From Terriglobia bacterium (GTDB lineage: Bacteria > Acidobacteriota > Terriglobia > Terriglobales > Acidobacteriaceae), in the NCBI GenBank assembly GCA_020072815.1, contig JAIQGE010000006.1, positions 124,001 through 188,000 of the forward strand: DNA of 64,000 bases, read 5' to 3'. The notes under the pieces were generated by a model that worked only from the letters and a program-made list of their open reading frames with translations, had not been told where the DNA came from and searched no databases. Of the stretch, positions 35,410 through 43,658 are shown one piece after another; position 1 is the stretch's first letter; every line of letters starts with the position of its first letter. A program made the translations under genes and the position numbers.

Positions 35410-35486
35410 AGCACTTTTGTTCGCATGAGTCAAGTATGTTGTAACCGACCATTGGGATGAATAGGAAGGGGTGGGGGGATCCCAAT

Positions 35487-35513
35487 GAGATTGCCAAAAT
35501 CGCCGAAATTGCC
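35487..35513. repeat. gattgccaaaatcgcc repeat, copy 1
   Basis: gagattgccaaaatcgccg followed by aaattgcc; matches 39303-39328 almost exactly over 24 bases. Both copies are intergenic. Confidence 0.6.
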
Positions 35514-35565
35514 AAGAGTGACGATTGAGAACCGGCACTCCTGGAGTGCTTCTGAAAGGCACGCC

Positions 35566-35660
35566 GTTGGGATGCGTCGCGTAAGTTCTTTAGATATTGG
35601 GATGAACAGGGAGGGGTAGGGCTCCCTCACCCGCTGACGCGGGATTCGGGATTTCAGAAA
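35566..35660. repeat. 39-bp unit copy 2 with adjoining REP-like element
   Basis: 35566-35602 matches 33054-33092. It is followed by gggaggggtagggctccctc (35609-35628), a variant of the ataggg-tccct REP-like arm, and cgctgacgcgggattcggga (35632-35651). Confidence 0.55.
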
Positions 35661-35663
35661 AAA

Positions 35664-36668
35664 CTACCTCAACTGCCTGATCTCCCCAATCGCCTTCTCA
35701 TCCAGCCCCTTGAAATGCAACTTCTGTTGCAGCCAGCGGTCGCGGTCTAGGCGGGCGGCGGCGTTGAGGGCGTGGCCGGAGTCGTAGAACTCCATCTTCT
35801 TATCTTTGGCGCTGTAGGCGTTCAGGTATTTCGTCGCCTGCTCGCGGGTGACATTGTCCTTCACCGCGAACTGAAGAAAGATGCTCTTGCCGTCGGTGTG
35901 GCCGAGAAAGTTGGCGGGGTCATCCCAGGCGTAGTCGTGGAAGTATTGTTCCACTTTGTCCGCGCCCATGCGTTCGCGCCACTGGAAAAGGCCGCTGTCT
36001 TTGTCCTTGGCGTTGCGGACGTCTTCTTCGTCGCTGTACGTGCCGGCCATGAGGACAAACGTGCCGATGCGCTTCTCCACCGCCGCCAGGATGGCCCCCA
36101 GGTGCGCGCTGTAGCTGTGGCCCACGTAGGCGATGCGGTGCGGATCAACATAGCGGCGGGTCAGCAGCACCTCCACCCCGCGGCGGAGATCAATGATCTG
36201 CTGCCGGTCAGTCTCACTGTACTGCACCGCCCAGCGCCAGGCATCTTCCTTGGCTGATTCTTCCGTCCATCCCGGCCGGACCATGGGCGCGTCAATCAGC
36301 AGGGACATCACGCCGGAGTGCGCCAGGGCCACCGCTTCATCCAGGAATTCTTCGCGATTGCTCAGGCGCGATCCCGGCTGCATCCAGTGGCCCCAGATGA
36401 TCGCCGGGAAGGGGCCGCTGCCGTGCGGGATCACCAGATACGCCGGGACGTGGTCTTCACCCGTGCCGGAATATACGATGTCCGTGATCAGGATTTTGTC
36501 GCGCATCTCCACGTTGAACTCGCGGATGTTGAGTTGCCCGCCGGTGAAATAGGAATAATGGGCAGCCATTTCGTCATAGTCCGGCGCGCTGGACTGCGCC
36601 CGGCCGCCGGCGCATACGCTCAGCAGCAGGGCCAGGACGCCCGGGAAGCAGCACAAAAACTTTCGCAT
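35664..36668 (-). CDS. Exported alpha/beta hydrolase
   Basis: The 334-residue protein has a signal peptide (FLCCFPGVLALLLSVCAGGRAQ) and an alpha/beta-hydrolase domain: VPAYLVIPHGSGPFPAIIWGHWM, the nucleophile elbow IAYVGHSYSAHLGAIL (Ser near residue 190) and GHALN near the C-terminus for the catalytic His. The acidic residue is probably Asp in QFAVKDNVTREQ. It resembles dienelactone-hydrolase/acetyl-xylan-esterase type enzymes; substrate unknown. Confidence 0.85.
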   Translation of the reverse strand: MRKFLCCFPGVLALLLSVCAGGRAQSSAPDYDEMAAHYSYFTGGQLNIREFNVEMRDKILITDIVYSGTGEDHVPAYLVIPHGSGPFPAIIWGHWMQPGSRLSNREEFLDEAVALAHSGVMSLLIDAPMVRPGWTEESAKEDAWRWAVQYSETDRQQIIDLRRGVEVLLTRRYVDPHRIAYVGHSYSAHLGAILAAVEKRIGTFVLMAGTYSDEEDVRNAKDKDSGLFQWRERMGADKVEQYFHDYAWDDPANFLGHTDGKSIFLQFAVKDNVTREQATKYLNAYSAKDKKMEFYDSGHALNAAARLDRDRWLQQKLHFKGLDEKAIGEIRQLR

Positions 36669-36773
36669 AGAGATGTCAGATGCCTTATCGCCACGTCTTA
36701 TAGAGAATTAAGATGCAAGAAATGCCAGACCGAACCGCACCGTAACCCGAGCGATTCTAACAAAGGAGCGCCC

Positions 36774-37145
36774 ATGGCCATCATCTTTACCCGGACGATT
36801 CCCACGCTGCGCATGTTCAGCGTGGAAAAAGCCAAGGAGTTTTATCTGGGCTATCTTGGCTTCAACCTGGACTTTGAACATACCTTTGAACCGAACACGC
36901 CGGTGTACATGGGGGTCTCGCGCGGAGATCTGGTGTTTCATCTGAGCGAACACTATGGCGACGGCACACCGGGATCGTGCGTGTACGTGCTCATGCAGGG
37001 CGTCCGCGAGTTCCACGCCGAACTGGCCGCCAAGAACTATAGATATTACCGTCCCCACGTGGAGGAGACACCGTGGGACACGCTGGGCATGGACCTGCTG
37101 GACCCGTTCGGTAACAAGCTCCGGTTTAATGAGCCGGTAAAGTGA
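36774..37145 (+). CDS. VOC (glyoxalase/bleomycin-resistance fold) protein
   Basis: The 123-residue protein resembles bleomycin-binding members of the vicinal-oxygen-chelate superfamily: TIPTLRMFSVEKAKEFYLGYLGF at the start, FHLSEHYGDGTPG in the middle and MDLLDPFGNKLRF at the end. Bleomycin-resistance homologues have this same FxLSEHxGDxxPG stretch. Ligand and activity are not known. ATG 36774 follows AAAGGAGCG. Confidence 0.9.
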   Translation: MAIIFTRTIPTLRMFSVEKAKEFYLGYLGFNLDFEHTFEPNTPVYMGVSRGDLVFHLSEHYGDGTPGSCVYVLMQGVREFHAELAAKNYRYYRPHVEETPWDTLGMDLLDPFGNKLRFNEPVK

Positions 37146-37159
37146 GTGTGCGGGGAAAC

Positions 37160-37315
37160 TTACCGCGGATTTTCGCGGATGCTCGCGGATGAATCAGGTT
37201 GGAAAGCGAAAGCCAAAGCGCGTTGGAGTGAACAGTGCAGTTTTTGCTAGTTGCCAATTGCTATTTGCTAGTTCTTTATCTGCGTTATCCGCGAAAATCT
37301 GCGGCAAAATCTTGC
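37160..37315. repeat. cgcggat inverted pair with heptads between
   Basis: taccgcggattttcgcggat plus gctcgcggatgaa (37161-37193) and the inverted tgcgttatccgcgaaaatct with gcggcaaa (37281-37308) enclose heptad units ttgccaattgctatttgcta (37250-37269). The arms could pair in RNA. It fills the gap before the M48-like gene. Confidence 0.6.
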
Positions 37316-37361
37316 GGCTTCGCTTGTCCATGGTTAACGCAAATGCTAATCTCGTCGCCAC

Positions 37362-39296
37362 ATGAGTGCCCCAGTCGTCCAATCATTTGCTCCCCGCGAT
37401 CCGGAAGCGTTTTTCAAGGCGCAGAAGCGCAATCGCCGCGCCACATGGCGCATGTCCGCGTTGTGCGTGTTTGCTGCGTTCGTCATGGGTATTCCCCTCA
37501 CCCTGGTGCTTACCCCGCTGCTCTATGCGGTGACGCTGCTGGCGGCGGAGATCATCAACCGCTTTTCGCCCTTGCCGCCGGAGTTCTGGCAGACGTTGAA
37601 CGGGCTGGCCCAGCTCTTCGTTCGCGTTGCCGACTACCTCATCAACCAGCGCGGCTCGGTGGACCCGCAGGAAATCGCCATTGGCCTGGCGCTTACCCTG
37701 CTGCCGGGAATGGTGTTGGCGTTTGTTTTGTGGATGGGAATGCAGATGCTCTTCCGCCACGGCGGCGTAGGCGGCACGCTGGCCAGCCTGGGCGCGCGCG
37801 AACCCAATCAGAACGATTTGAAAGAGCTGCAACTGGCTGACGTGGTGCAGGAGATGGCCATTGCCGCCGGTCTGCCCGCGCCCAAGGTCATGCTGATTGA
37901 TTCCGCCGGGGCCAACGCGGCGGCCATCGGCACTTCAGCCCAGGACGCGCGCATCGTCATCTCGCGCCGCCTGCTCGACGACCTGGACCGCGACCAGTTG
38001 CAGGCTGTGCTGGCCGCGCAGGTGGCGTCCATCGGCAACGGCGACTTGCGTATCGCCTTTACGGTGACCAGCGTATTTGAAACCTGCGGGATGATCGTTA
38101 CGCTGATCAACGCGCCTTTTGGCAGCCAGTCGCGCAGCGTGTTGTGGCGGATCATCGGCTACGCCTTCAGCCGCCGCTCCGGTACGGACCGCGCCGCCGA
38201 CGCCGCCGAAGTCGCCGCCATGCTCTCTGACACGCTCGACGTGGACTCCACCGACATCAACCGCTTCTTCAGCAAAGAGAATCCTGGGATTATCCGCAAA
38301 TTCTTCCGCCTGCTCTTTTTCCCCATGCAGTTCACCAACGTGGCGGTGGAGATCACGCTGTGGTTCTTCCTGAACGTCTGCCTTGGCCCGTGCATGGCTT
38401 TGCTGTGGCGGACGCGCCGCTACCTGGGCGACGCCGGCGCGGTGGAGCTTACCCGCAACCCGGACGCGCTGGCCCGCGCGCTGCAGCGCCTGAGTGAAGA
38501 CAACAACGTGATGGAGGGCGGCGAGTGGGCGTCGCATCTTTTTGCCGTGAATCCTTCCGGCGATTCCAGCCTGCGCGGTCTGCAGCCTTCGCAGGAAAAA
38601 ATGGCCAAGGCCATTGCGGCATGGAAAGCTACTGGTTCAGCAGCGGGCAGCGCTGCTGTCACGGGAGAGAACGCTGCTGTGGCGTCGCCTGCGGCGTTCC
38701 CCGGCGAGTGGCCCTCGGTGCGCCAGGAAATGTTGTCCGTGGGCATGGCCGCAGCCACCGGCAACGCGCAAGCCGCGGTCCGCATGGCAGCGTTTGCGCA
38801 GATCATGGGCGGCGATCCGGGCATGGGGCTACCCAACATGCCCAACCCCAATGACATTCTTCTGGCGCAACAAGGCGACCGCGCGGCCATCGCCCGCATC
38901 CGCGCACTGCGCGACGTCCGCGAACAGAGAGGCCCGCGTCACGGCAAGTCCGGTTTGCAGACGCACAGTTTTCTCTCGTTTCATCCCCCGCTCAGCAAGC
39001 GCGCCAAGCGGCTGCAAAAGATGGGCGCAACCATGGTCGCTCCCGTGCGCGGCTACGGCTGGGGACTGAGGATCTTTCTCTTCATCATGTATCTGGTCCT
39101 GGCCCCACTGATGGCCGCCGCCGGCGCCATGATGCTGGTAGCCATCGCCCTGATGATCATGTTGAACCTGTTGTTCCTGACCTTGTGGCTGACGGTGATC
39201 CATTGGGCCTTTGCCCAGGATTGGGTGGCGATCGCGCAAGGGTTCGCGAAGTTTGTGGGCGACTTGATCACCGCGATCAATAAAGCGAGAAGGTGA
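37362..39296 (+). CDS. M48-peptidase-like membrane protein lacking the zinc site
   Basis: The 644-residue protein has paired N-terminal membrane helices (about 29-57 and 107-131), an HtpX/Ste24-like core (LQLADVVQEMAIAAGLPAP, VMLIDSAGANAAAIG, RIVISRRLLDDLDRDQLQAVLAAQV), further helices and a hydrophobic C-terminus. In active M48 enzymes the equivalent helix is AHE-x2-H-x3-D; here it reads AAQVASIGNGD (near 216-226), so both His and the Glu are absent. The third ligand (Glu in E-x3-D) is also changed, in RRYLGDAGAVELTRNP (near 350). It is therefore probably a non-catalytic scaffold. The next gene encodes LemA, a common neighbour of M48 genes. Confidence 0.85.
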   Translation: MSAPVVQSFAPRDPEAFFKAQKRNRRATWRMSALCVFAAFVMGIPLTLVLTPLLYAVTLLAAEIINRFSPLPPEFWQTLNGLAQLFVRVADYLINQRGSVDPQEIAIGLALTLLPGMVLAFVLWMGMQMLFRHGGVGGTLASLGAREPNQNDLKELQLADVVQEMAIAAGLPAPKVMLIDSAGANAAAIGTSAQDARIVISRRLLDDLDRDQLQAVLAAQVASIGNGDLRIAFTVTSVFETCGMIVTLINAPFGSQSRSVLWRIIGYAFSRRSGTDRAADAAEVAAMLSDTLDVDSTDINRFFSKENPGIIRKFFRLLFFPMQFTNVAVEITLWFFLNVCLGPCMALLWRTRRYLGDAGAVELTRNPDALARALQRLSEDNNVMEGGEWASHLFAVNPSGDSSLRGLQPSQEKMAKAIAAWKATGSAAGSAAVTGENAAVASPAAFPGEWPSVRQEMLSVGMAAATGNAQAAVRMAAFAQIMGGDPGMGLPNMPNPNDILLAQQGDRAAIARIRALRDVREQRGPRHGKSGLQTHSFLSFHPPLSKRAKRLQKMGATMVAPVRGYGWGLRIFLFIMYLVLAPLMAAAGAMMLVAIALMIMLNLLFLTLWLTVIHWAFAQDWVAIAQGFAKFVGDLITAINKARR

Positions 39297-39302
39297 GTCG
39301 GG

Positions 39303-39328
39303 GAGATTGCCAAAATCGCCGGAATTGA
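39303..39328. repeat. gattgccaaaatcgcc repeat, copy 2
   Basis: gagattgccaaaatcgccgg then aattga; second copy of the unit at 35487-35513, in the 95-bp gap between the M48-like gene and lemA. Confidence 0.6.
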
Positions 39329-39391
39329 AAAGCGAAAGTTAAATAGTCCTGGTCTGAACGTTCAGAGTGAGAGTTGGAGGTCTAGAAACTC

Positions 39392-39955
39392 TTGGATATC
39401 TCGGTTGGTTTGATTGCGATTGTTGCTGTGGCTGTTCTTCTGTTGTTCGTCCTGCTGCGGACCTACAACCGTCTGGTCTCCATGCGCAACAACGCGCGCA
39501 GTGCCTGGAGCGATATTGACGTCCAGTTCACCCGCCGCCATGACCTGGTGCCTAACCTGGTGGAGTCAGTGAAAGGCTACATGGGTCATGAGCGGCAGGC
39601 GCTGGAAGCGGTGACCCAGGCGCGCAGCGCCGCCATGCAAGCTGGCGCTGACATCGCTACGCGCGCGGTGGCGGAGATGGCGCTCGGCGGCGCCATCGGC
39701 AACCTGTTCGCCGTCGTCGAGCGATCCCCGCAGCTGAAAGCCTCACAGAATTTCCTCTTGCTGCAGGAGCAGCTGACGTCCACCGAGAACCGCATCGCCT
39801 TCGCCCGCCAGCATTACAACGAGACCGTGCGGCAGTTGAACACGGCGATCGCGGAATTTCCCCGCAACTTGGTGGCGGGCGCATTCGGGTTTAATCCGCA
39901 GAGTCTGTTCGCCGCGGAGGCGGGTGACCGGGCCAATGTGCAGGTGAAGGTGTAG
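39392..39955 (+). CDS. lemA: LemA family protein
   Basis: The 187-residue protein has an N-terminal transmembrane helix (VGLIAIVAVAVLLLFVLL) and the LemA helical domain: YNRLVSMRNNARSAWSDIDV, QFTRRHDLVPNLVESVKGYM, LQEQLTSTENRIAFARQHYN and the C-terminal AEFPRNLVAGAFGF. LemA proteins are membrane-anchored helical proteins of uncertain function, frequently next to M48-type proteins, as here (95-bp gap). The start is TTG 39392, supported by TTGGAGG 11 bases upstream. Confidence 0.92.
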   Translation: MDISVGLIAIVAVAVLLLFVLLRTYNRLVSMRNNARSAWSDIDVQFTRRHDLVPNLVESVKGYMGHERQALEAVTQARSAAMQAGADIATRAVAEMALGGAIGNLFAVVERSPQLKASQNFLLLQEQLTSTENRIAFARQHYNETVRQLNTAIAEFPRNLVAGAFGFNPQSLFAAEAGDRANVQVKV

Positions 39956-39984
39956 CGATTTCCCAGGGCATATCTCACTCGTTA

Positions 39985-40000
39985 TGTGATCAAGCTCACA
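39985..40000. promoter_or_regulatory. CRP/FNR-type operator palindrome
   Basis: TGTGATCAAGCTCACA is a perfect TGTGA-N6-TCACA palindrome, identical to the half-site consensus of cAMP-receptor proteins. It lies 57 bp before the start codon of the nitronate-monooxygenase-like gene. If it were a class II site (centred at -41.5), transcription would start near 40034, and GACAAT (40021-40026) would be at a suitable -10 position. Confidence 0.6.
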
Positions 40001-40057
40001 CTTTTCTATTACCCAACTCTGACAATCACGCGCAGCCAAGACTGCCAGAATAGAAGC

Positions 40058-41599
40058 ATGAGCAATGATCCAATCATCATTCAAGGCGGCATGGGCGCCG
40101 GAGTTTCTGACTGGCGGCTGGCGCGCGCGGTTTCGCGGCTTGGCCAGCTGGGCGTTGTTTCCGGGACCGCGCTGGACCAGATCATGGCGCGGCGTCTGCA
40201 AGATGGCGACCCCGGCGGGAACATTCGCTACGCGCTCGACCATTTTCCTTTTCGTGCCATGGCGGAGCGCATTTGGCAAACGTATTACGTTGCCGGCGGC
40301 AAACCTGAGCTCGCGTCGTACAGAACTTTGGCCATGCACTCCAAGGACAGTTCTCGCGAACTGCGGGAGTTGTGCATCGTCGCCAACTTTGTGGAAGTGT
40401 TTCTGGCGCGCGTGGGGCACTCGAATCCCGTGGGCATCAACTATCTGGAGAAAGTCCAGATGCCGCACTTGCCTTCGCTCTATGGCGCCATGCTCGCCGG
40501 AGTGGAATACGTGCTGATGGGCGCGGGCATACCGCTCAAGATTCCCGGCGTGCTTGACCAGCTTGCCCGCCACCAGCCTGCCAACTACGAGCTTTACGTG
40601 ACCGGTGCGCAGGCCGACGACGATACCACCATGACGTTTGTGCCTCGCGACTTCATGGAACGCGAATTGCCTCCGCTGGTGCGTCCCAGGTTTCTGGCGA
40701 TCATCGCTTCCAACACGCTGGCCACCACCATGGTCAAGAAAGCCAACGGCCGCGTGGATGGATTTGTGATTGAAGGTCCCACCGCGGGCGGGCACAACGC
40801 GCCACCGCGCGGCAAGCTGCAGCTGAATGATGCTGGCGAGCCGGTGTACGGAGAACGCGACTCCGTTGACTTGGACAAAATCCGCGAGCTGGGCCTGCCT
40901 TTCTGGCTGGCCGGAGAATATGGATCGCCGCAGAAAGTGCGCGCAGCACTGGACGCCGGCGCGGCAGGCGTGCAAGTGGGTACGGCGTTTGCATTCTGCG
41001 ACGAATCAGGACTGCGCAGCGACTACAAGCAGGCCTTGCTGAAAAAAGCCATCCGCGGAGAGGCGAAGGTATTCACCGATCCTCTGGCGTCACCCACCGG
41101 CTTTCCCTTCAAGATTGCCCAACTGGAAAGCACGCTGTCAGACGCGGAGGTTTACTCCGCCCGGCCGCGTATCTGTGACCTGGGATTTCTGCGTGAAGCT
41201 TTCCGCGCCGCCGACGGCAAGATTGATTACCGCTGTCCGGGTGAGCCGGTCACGCTGTACCTGTCCAAGGGCGGCAAACCGGATAACACGGCAGGGAGAA
41301 AATGCCTGTGCAACGCTCTGGTGGCCAACATCGGACACGCGCAGATCCGAAACGGCAGGTACGTGGAGCAGGGCCTGATTACGTCTGGCGATGACTTGAA
41401 GCATATTGCGCGGTTCCTGCCCGCTGGAAAATCTTCATACCACGCGGAAGACGTTATCGGGAAGCTCCTGGAAAACGTGCCGCAGATTCTCGCAGATGAA
41501 CGCTTGATGAGCACTCAGCAGTTGCAATTAGCAATTAGCCCAGCTCAAGCTGACCCTAACAGCCGCGATTCGAATGTTTCTCTCGCGGTTTTGCTTTAG
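40058..41599 (+). CDS. Nitronate monooxygenase-like flavoprotein
   Basis: The 513-residue protein is a TIM-barrel flavoenzyme of the nitronate monooxygenase / 2-nitropropane dioxygenase group: IIIQGGMGAGVSDWRLARAV at the start, GFVIEGPTAGGHNAPP for FMN binding and catalysis, and LDAGAAGVQVGTAFAFCDES for phosphate binding. It is longer than typical members (320-380 aa) because of inserts and a C-terminal region with CXC (RKCLCNALVANIGHAQ). The last ~25 residues (QQLQLAISPAQADPNS) come from heptad-repeat DNA and are probably not ancestral. ATG 40058 was chosen; an upstream in-frame ATG at 39986 lies inside the operator palindrome. The substrate is unknown. Confidence 0.88.
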   Translation: MSNDPIIIQGGMGAGVSDWRLARAVSRLGQLGVVSGTALDQIMARRLQDGDPGGNIRYALDHFPFRAMAERIWQTYYVAGGKPELASYRTLAMHSKDSSRELRELCIVANFVEVFLARVGHSNPVGINYLEKVQMPHLPSLYGAMLAGVEYVLMGAGIPLKIPGVLDQLARHQPANYELYVTGAQADDDTTMTFVPRDFMERELPPLVRPRFLAIIASNTLATTMVKKANGRVDGFVIEGPTAGGHNAPPRGKLQLNDAGEPVYGERDSVDLDKIRELGLPFWLAGEYGSPQKVRAALDAGAAGVQVGTAFAFCDESGLRSDYKQALLKKAIRGEAKVFTDPLASPTGFPFKIAQLESTLSDAEVYSARPRICDLGFLREAFRAADGKIDYRCPGEPVTLYLSKGGKPDNTAGRKCLCNALVANIGHAQIRNGRYVEQGLITSGDDLKHIARFLPAGKSSYHAEDVIGKLLENVPQILADERLMSTQQLQLAISPAQADPNSRDSNVSLAVLL

Positions 41600-41670
41600 C
41601 TGTGCCATTTGCTAATTTCCATTTGCCAATTGTTGTGTTAGCAGCGCCTATCTGCGTTGATCTGCGGCTA
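41515..41670. repeat. Heptad repeats overlapping a gene end, plus a ctgcggat unit
   Basis: cagttgcaattagcaattag (41519-41538) lies inside the 3' end of the monooxygenase-like gene. An inverted set (tttgctaatttccatttgcc, 41608-41627) follows the stop, and tatctgcgttgatctgcggc (41648-41667) abuts the stop codon of the convergent gene. Confidence 0.65.
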
Positions 41671-42804
41671 AAGCTTCGTCAGTCCCTGCTCCAGGTCTTC
41701 CATCAGGTCGTCCGGATGCTCCAGGCCAATTGAAAGCCTTAACAGGTTTTTCGGGCTGCGCGTGTACTCGCCTTCTGCTGACGCGCGATGTTCCACCAGG
41801 CTATGCGTCCCGCCCAGGCTGGTGGCGTGGCTGAACAGCTTCAACCCGGCGGCGAGCTTGAACGCCTCGGTCTGCCCGCCTTTGACTTGAATGGACATCA
41901 TCCCGCCGAAAGCCGACATCTGGCGGGCGGCAATCTTGTGTCCAGCATGACTCGGCAGTCCGGGATAGTGCACCGCCTCAATCTTCGGTTGTTTTTCAAG
42001 AAACTCGGCAATCCGTTGCGCGCTTTCCGACTGCGCGCGCACGCGATAGGGAAACGTCTGCAACCCGCGCAACGTGAGCCAGCATTCAAACGGCGACGGC
42101 ACCGCTCCGCCCTCGTGCTGTATGTGCCGCGCGCGCTGGTAGAGATCGCCGGCTTCGCGAAACACTAACGCTCCGCACAGCACGTCACTGTGGCCGGAAA
42201 GATACTTGGTGACCGAATGCATCACCACGTCGGCGCCCAACTCCAGCGGACGCGTCAGCAGCGGCGTGGCCCATGTGTTGTCCACGGCGAACAGCGCGTT
42301 GGCCTTCTTCGTGATGGCCGCCACCGCGCTCAGGTCGGTGATGTTGAGCAGCGGATTGGAGGGCGTTTCGGCCCAGATCAGCTTCGTCGCCGGCGTGACG
42401 GCGCGCTCCACGGCGTTCAAGTCCTGCATGTTGACCAGCGAAAACTTGAGCCCCCACGGCGCCATGACCGTCTTGAGCAGGATCGGTGTGCCGTAGTAAG
42501 CATCTTCCGGGGCGATGACGTGGTCGCCCGGCGCCAGCGACTGCAGCACGGTCATGGTGGCCGCGCTGCCGGAGGAAAACACCAACGCCGCCGGACTTTC
42601 TTTGAGCGAGCCCTGCTCCAGCGCAGCCAGCGCGCGTTCCAGAGCTTCGCGGTTGGGGTTGCTCACGCGCGCATAAAGATGGCCGCCTGGGAGCGAGCCG
42701 TCGTCTGCCTTGTGGAACGTAGTAGAAAGATGGATGGCGGAGGTCACGTCGTGGGTCTGCTCGGCGATGTCGCCGGCGTGGATGGCCTTGGTTTCAATTC
42801 TCAT
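41668..42804 (-). CDS. Cystathionine gamma-synthase/lyase-type PLP enzyme
   Basis: The 378-residue protein is a Cys/Met-metabolism PLP enzyme. PLP-related segments are FSSGSAATMTVLQSL, the ETPSNPLLNITDL motif, Asp in ALFAVDNTWATP, and the Schiff-base Lys in HSVTKYLSGHSDVLCGAL (near residue 199). The C-terminal SLGGTHSLVEHRAS is typical. Members make or cleave cystathionine (MetB, MetC, CGL) or act as O-acylhomoserine sulfhydrylases; the sequence alone does not separate these. The frame is full length and begins MRIETKAIHAGD. Confidence 0.93.
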   Translation of the reverse strand: MRIETKAIHAGDIAEQTHDVTSAIHLSTTFHKADDGSLPGGHLYARVSNPNREALERALAALEQGSLKESPAALVFSSGSAATMTVLQSLAPGDHVIAPEDAYYGTPILLKTVMAPWGLKFSLVNMQDLNAVERAVTPATKLIWAETPSNPLLNITDLSAVAAITKKANALFAVDNTWATPLLTRPLELGADVVMHSVTKYLSGHSDVLCGALVFREAGDLYQRARHIQHEGGAVPSPFECWLTLRGLQTFPYRVRAQSESAQRIAEFLEKQPKIEAVHYPGLPSHAGHKIAARQMSAFGGMMSIQVKGGQTEAFKLAAGLKLFSHATSLGGTHSLVEHRASAEGEYTRSPKNLLRLSIGLEHPDDLMEDLEQGLTKL

Positions 42805-42885
42805 CGCCCTACAGATTACACAAAAAGGCCCAGGCTATGTCGGTCGGGAACAGGCAAGCACTGTGAGTTTCGATCAACTCATTGG

Positions 42886-43449
42886 TTAGTGCTTCTGCCG
42901 TTTGAAGAATCCCACCCACTCTGGTGTGCCATTGTGCTCATGCAGGACCACGCTGACCAGTTCCCAAGATTGCGTTCCCAGGCTGCCGGCCATGTCTTCC
43001 AACTCCTGCTGGGTTCGCGTGACTTCAACGCGGTACTCCCATTGCACCACGGGCATCGGCTTCACGTTGAGCACAAAGCTCTGGGTCTGCGCGACGTTGC
43101 CGGCCCGGGCTGGCGACAACCCGCCAGCCAGGGCGGTCAAATCAACCGTAAAGGAACCCGTGGCCGCGCTGGGCAGGGCGTTTAGGACAATGGTGGTGGC
43201 GCCGGCGCGCCCGGCGGGGACCTGGGCAATCACCCCGGAGGGCAGTCCGGAAAGATTAAGTTCAAATGTTGGCCGCTCGTTGACCGCAATATTCACGGTA
43301 AACGACGTCATGCCGCCCTGCGTGATGGTCACAATGGAGGGACTGATGCTAACGACAAACTCAGGACCTGTCTGGGCCGGCAGTTGAAGAGCAAGCCCGG
43401 TGATCAGGAAAAACAGTGCAATCGTGGTGCGGATGGTGGTTCGCGTCAT
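42886..43449 (-). CDS. Exported hypothetical protein with Ig-like region and DUF4177-type end
   Basis: The 187-residue product begins with a signal peptide (TTIALFFLITGLALQLPAQ). A beta-rich region with FVVSISPSIVTITQGGMTSF follows, as in bacterial Ig-like domains. The C-terminal ~55 residues start QWEYRVEVTR and contain MAGSLGTQSWELVSVVLHE with FFKRQ, resembling the small DUF4177 domain. GGGAGGGG lies just before ATG 43449. Function unknown. Confidence 0.78.
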   Translation of the reverse strand: MTRTTIRTTIALFFLITGLALQLPAQTGPEFVVSISPSIVTITQGGMTSFTVNIAVNERPTFELNLSGLPSGVIAQVPAGRAGATTIVLNALPSAATGSFTVDLTALAGGLSPARAGNVAQTQSFVLNVKPMPVVQWEYRVEVTRTQQELEDMAGSLGTQSWELVSVVLHEHNGTPEWVGFFKRQKH

Positions 43450-43658
43450 AAATCCCCTCCCGGCGGGCGCCATATCTACTATGTAAGATGCCGCTGGAAT
43501 GGCTTCTGTTATAGCTTTGTGGGCGAAAGCGCGGTTGCGGCGAGGCTGATGAGCGTCTACGCGACAGGCGGAGCACCGGCGGCGTTCAAGTTGCACCAAG
43601 TTCTGGCATTCCCCTCCGTGAAGTTTTCAAGCACAATGATCTTTGATCTTGAGCGCCC

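Larger units (their letters stand above)
33099..35446. mobile_element. IS1595-family transposon with passenger genes
   Basis: The boundaries are directly visible. The 23-bp terminal inverted repeats at 33099-33121 (ggtaacaacatacttgac...) and 35424-35446 differ at one position. The 8-bp direct duplication gaccattg stands immediately outside both ends (33091-33098 and 35447-35454), the duplication length known for this family. The 2348-bp unit carries a DDNK-type transposase on the minus strand at its right end and two genes unrelated to transposition. The intact ends and perfect duplication indicate a recent insertion. Confidence 0.95.
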
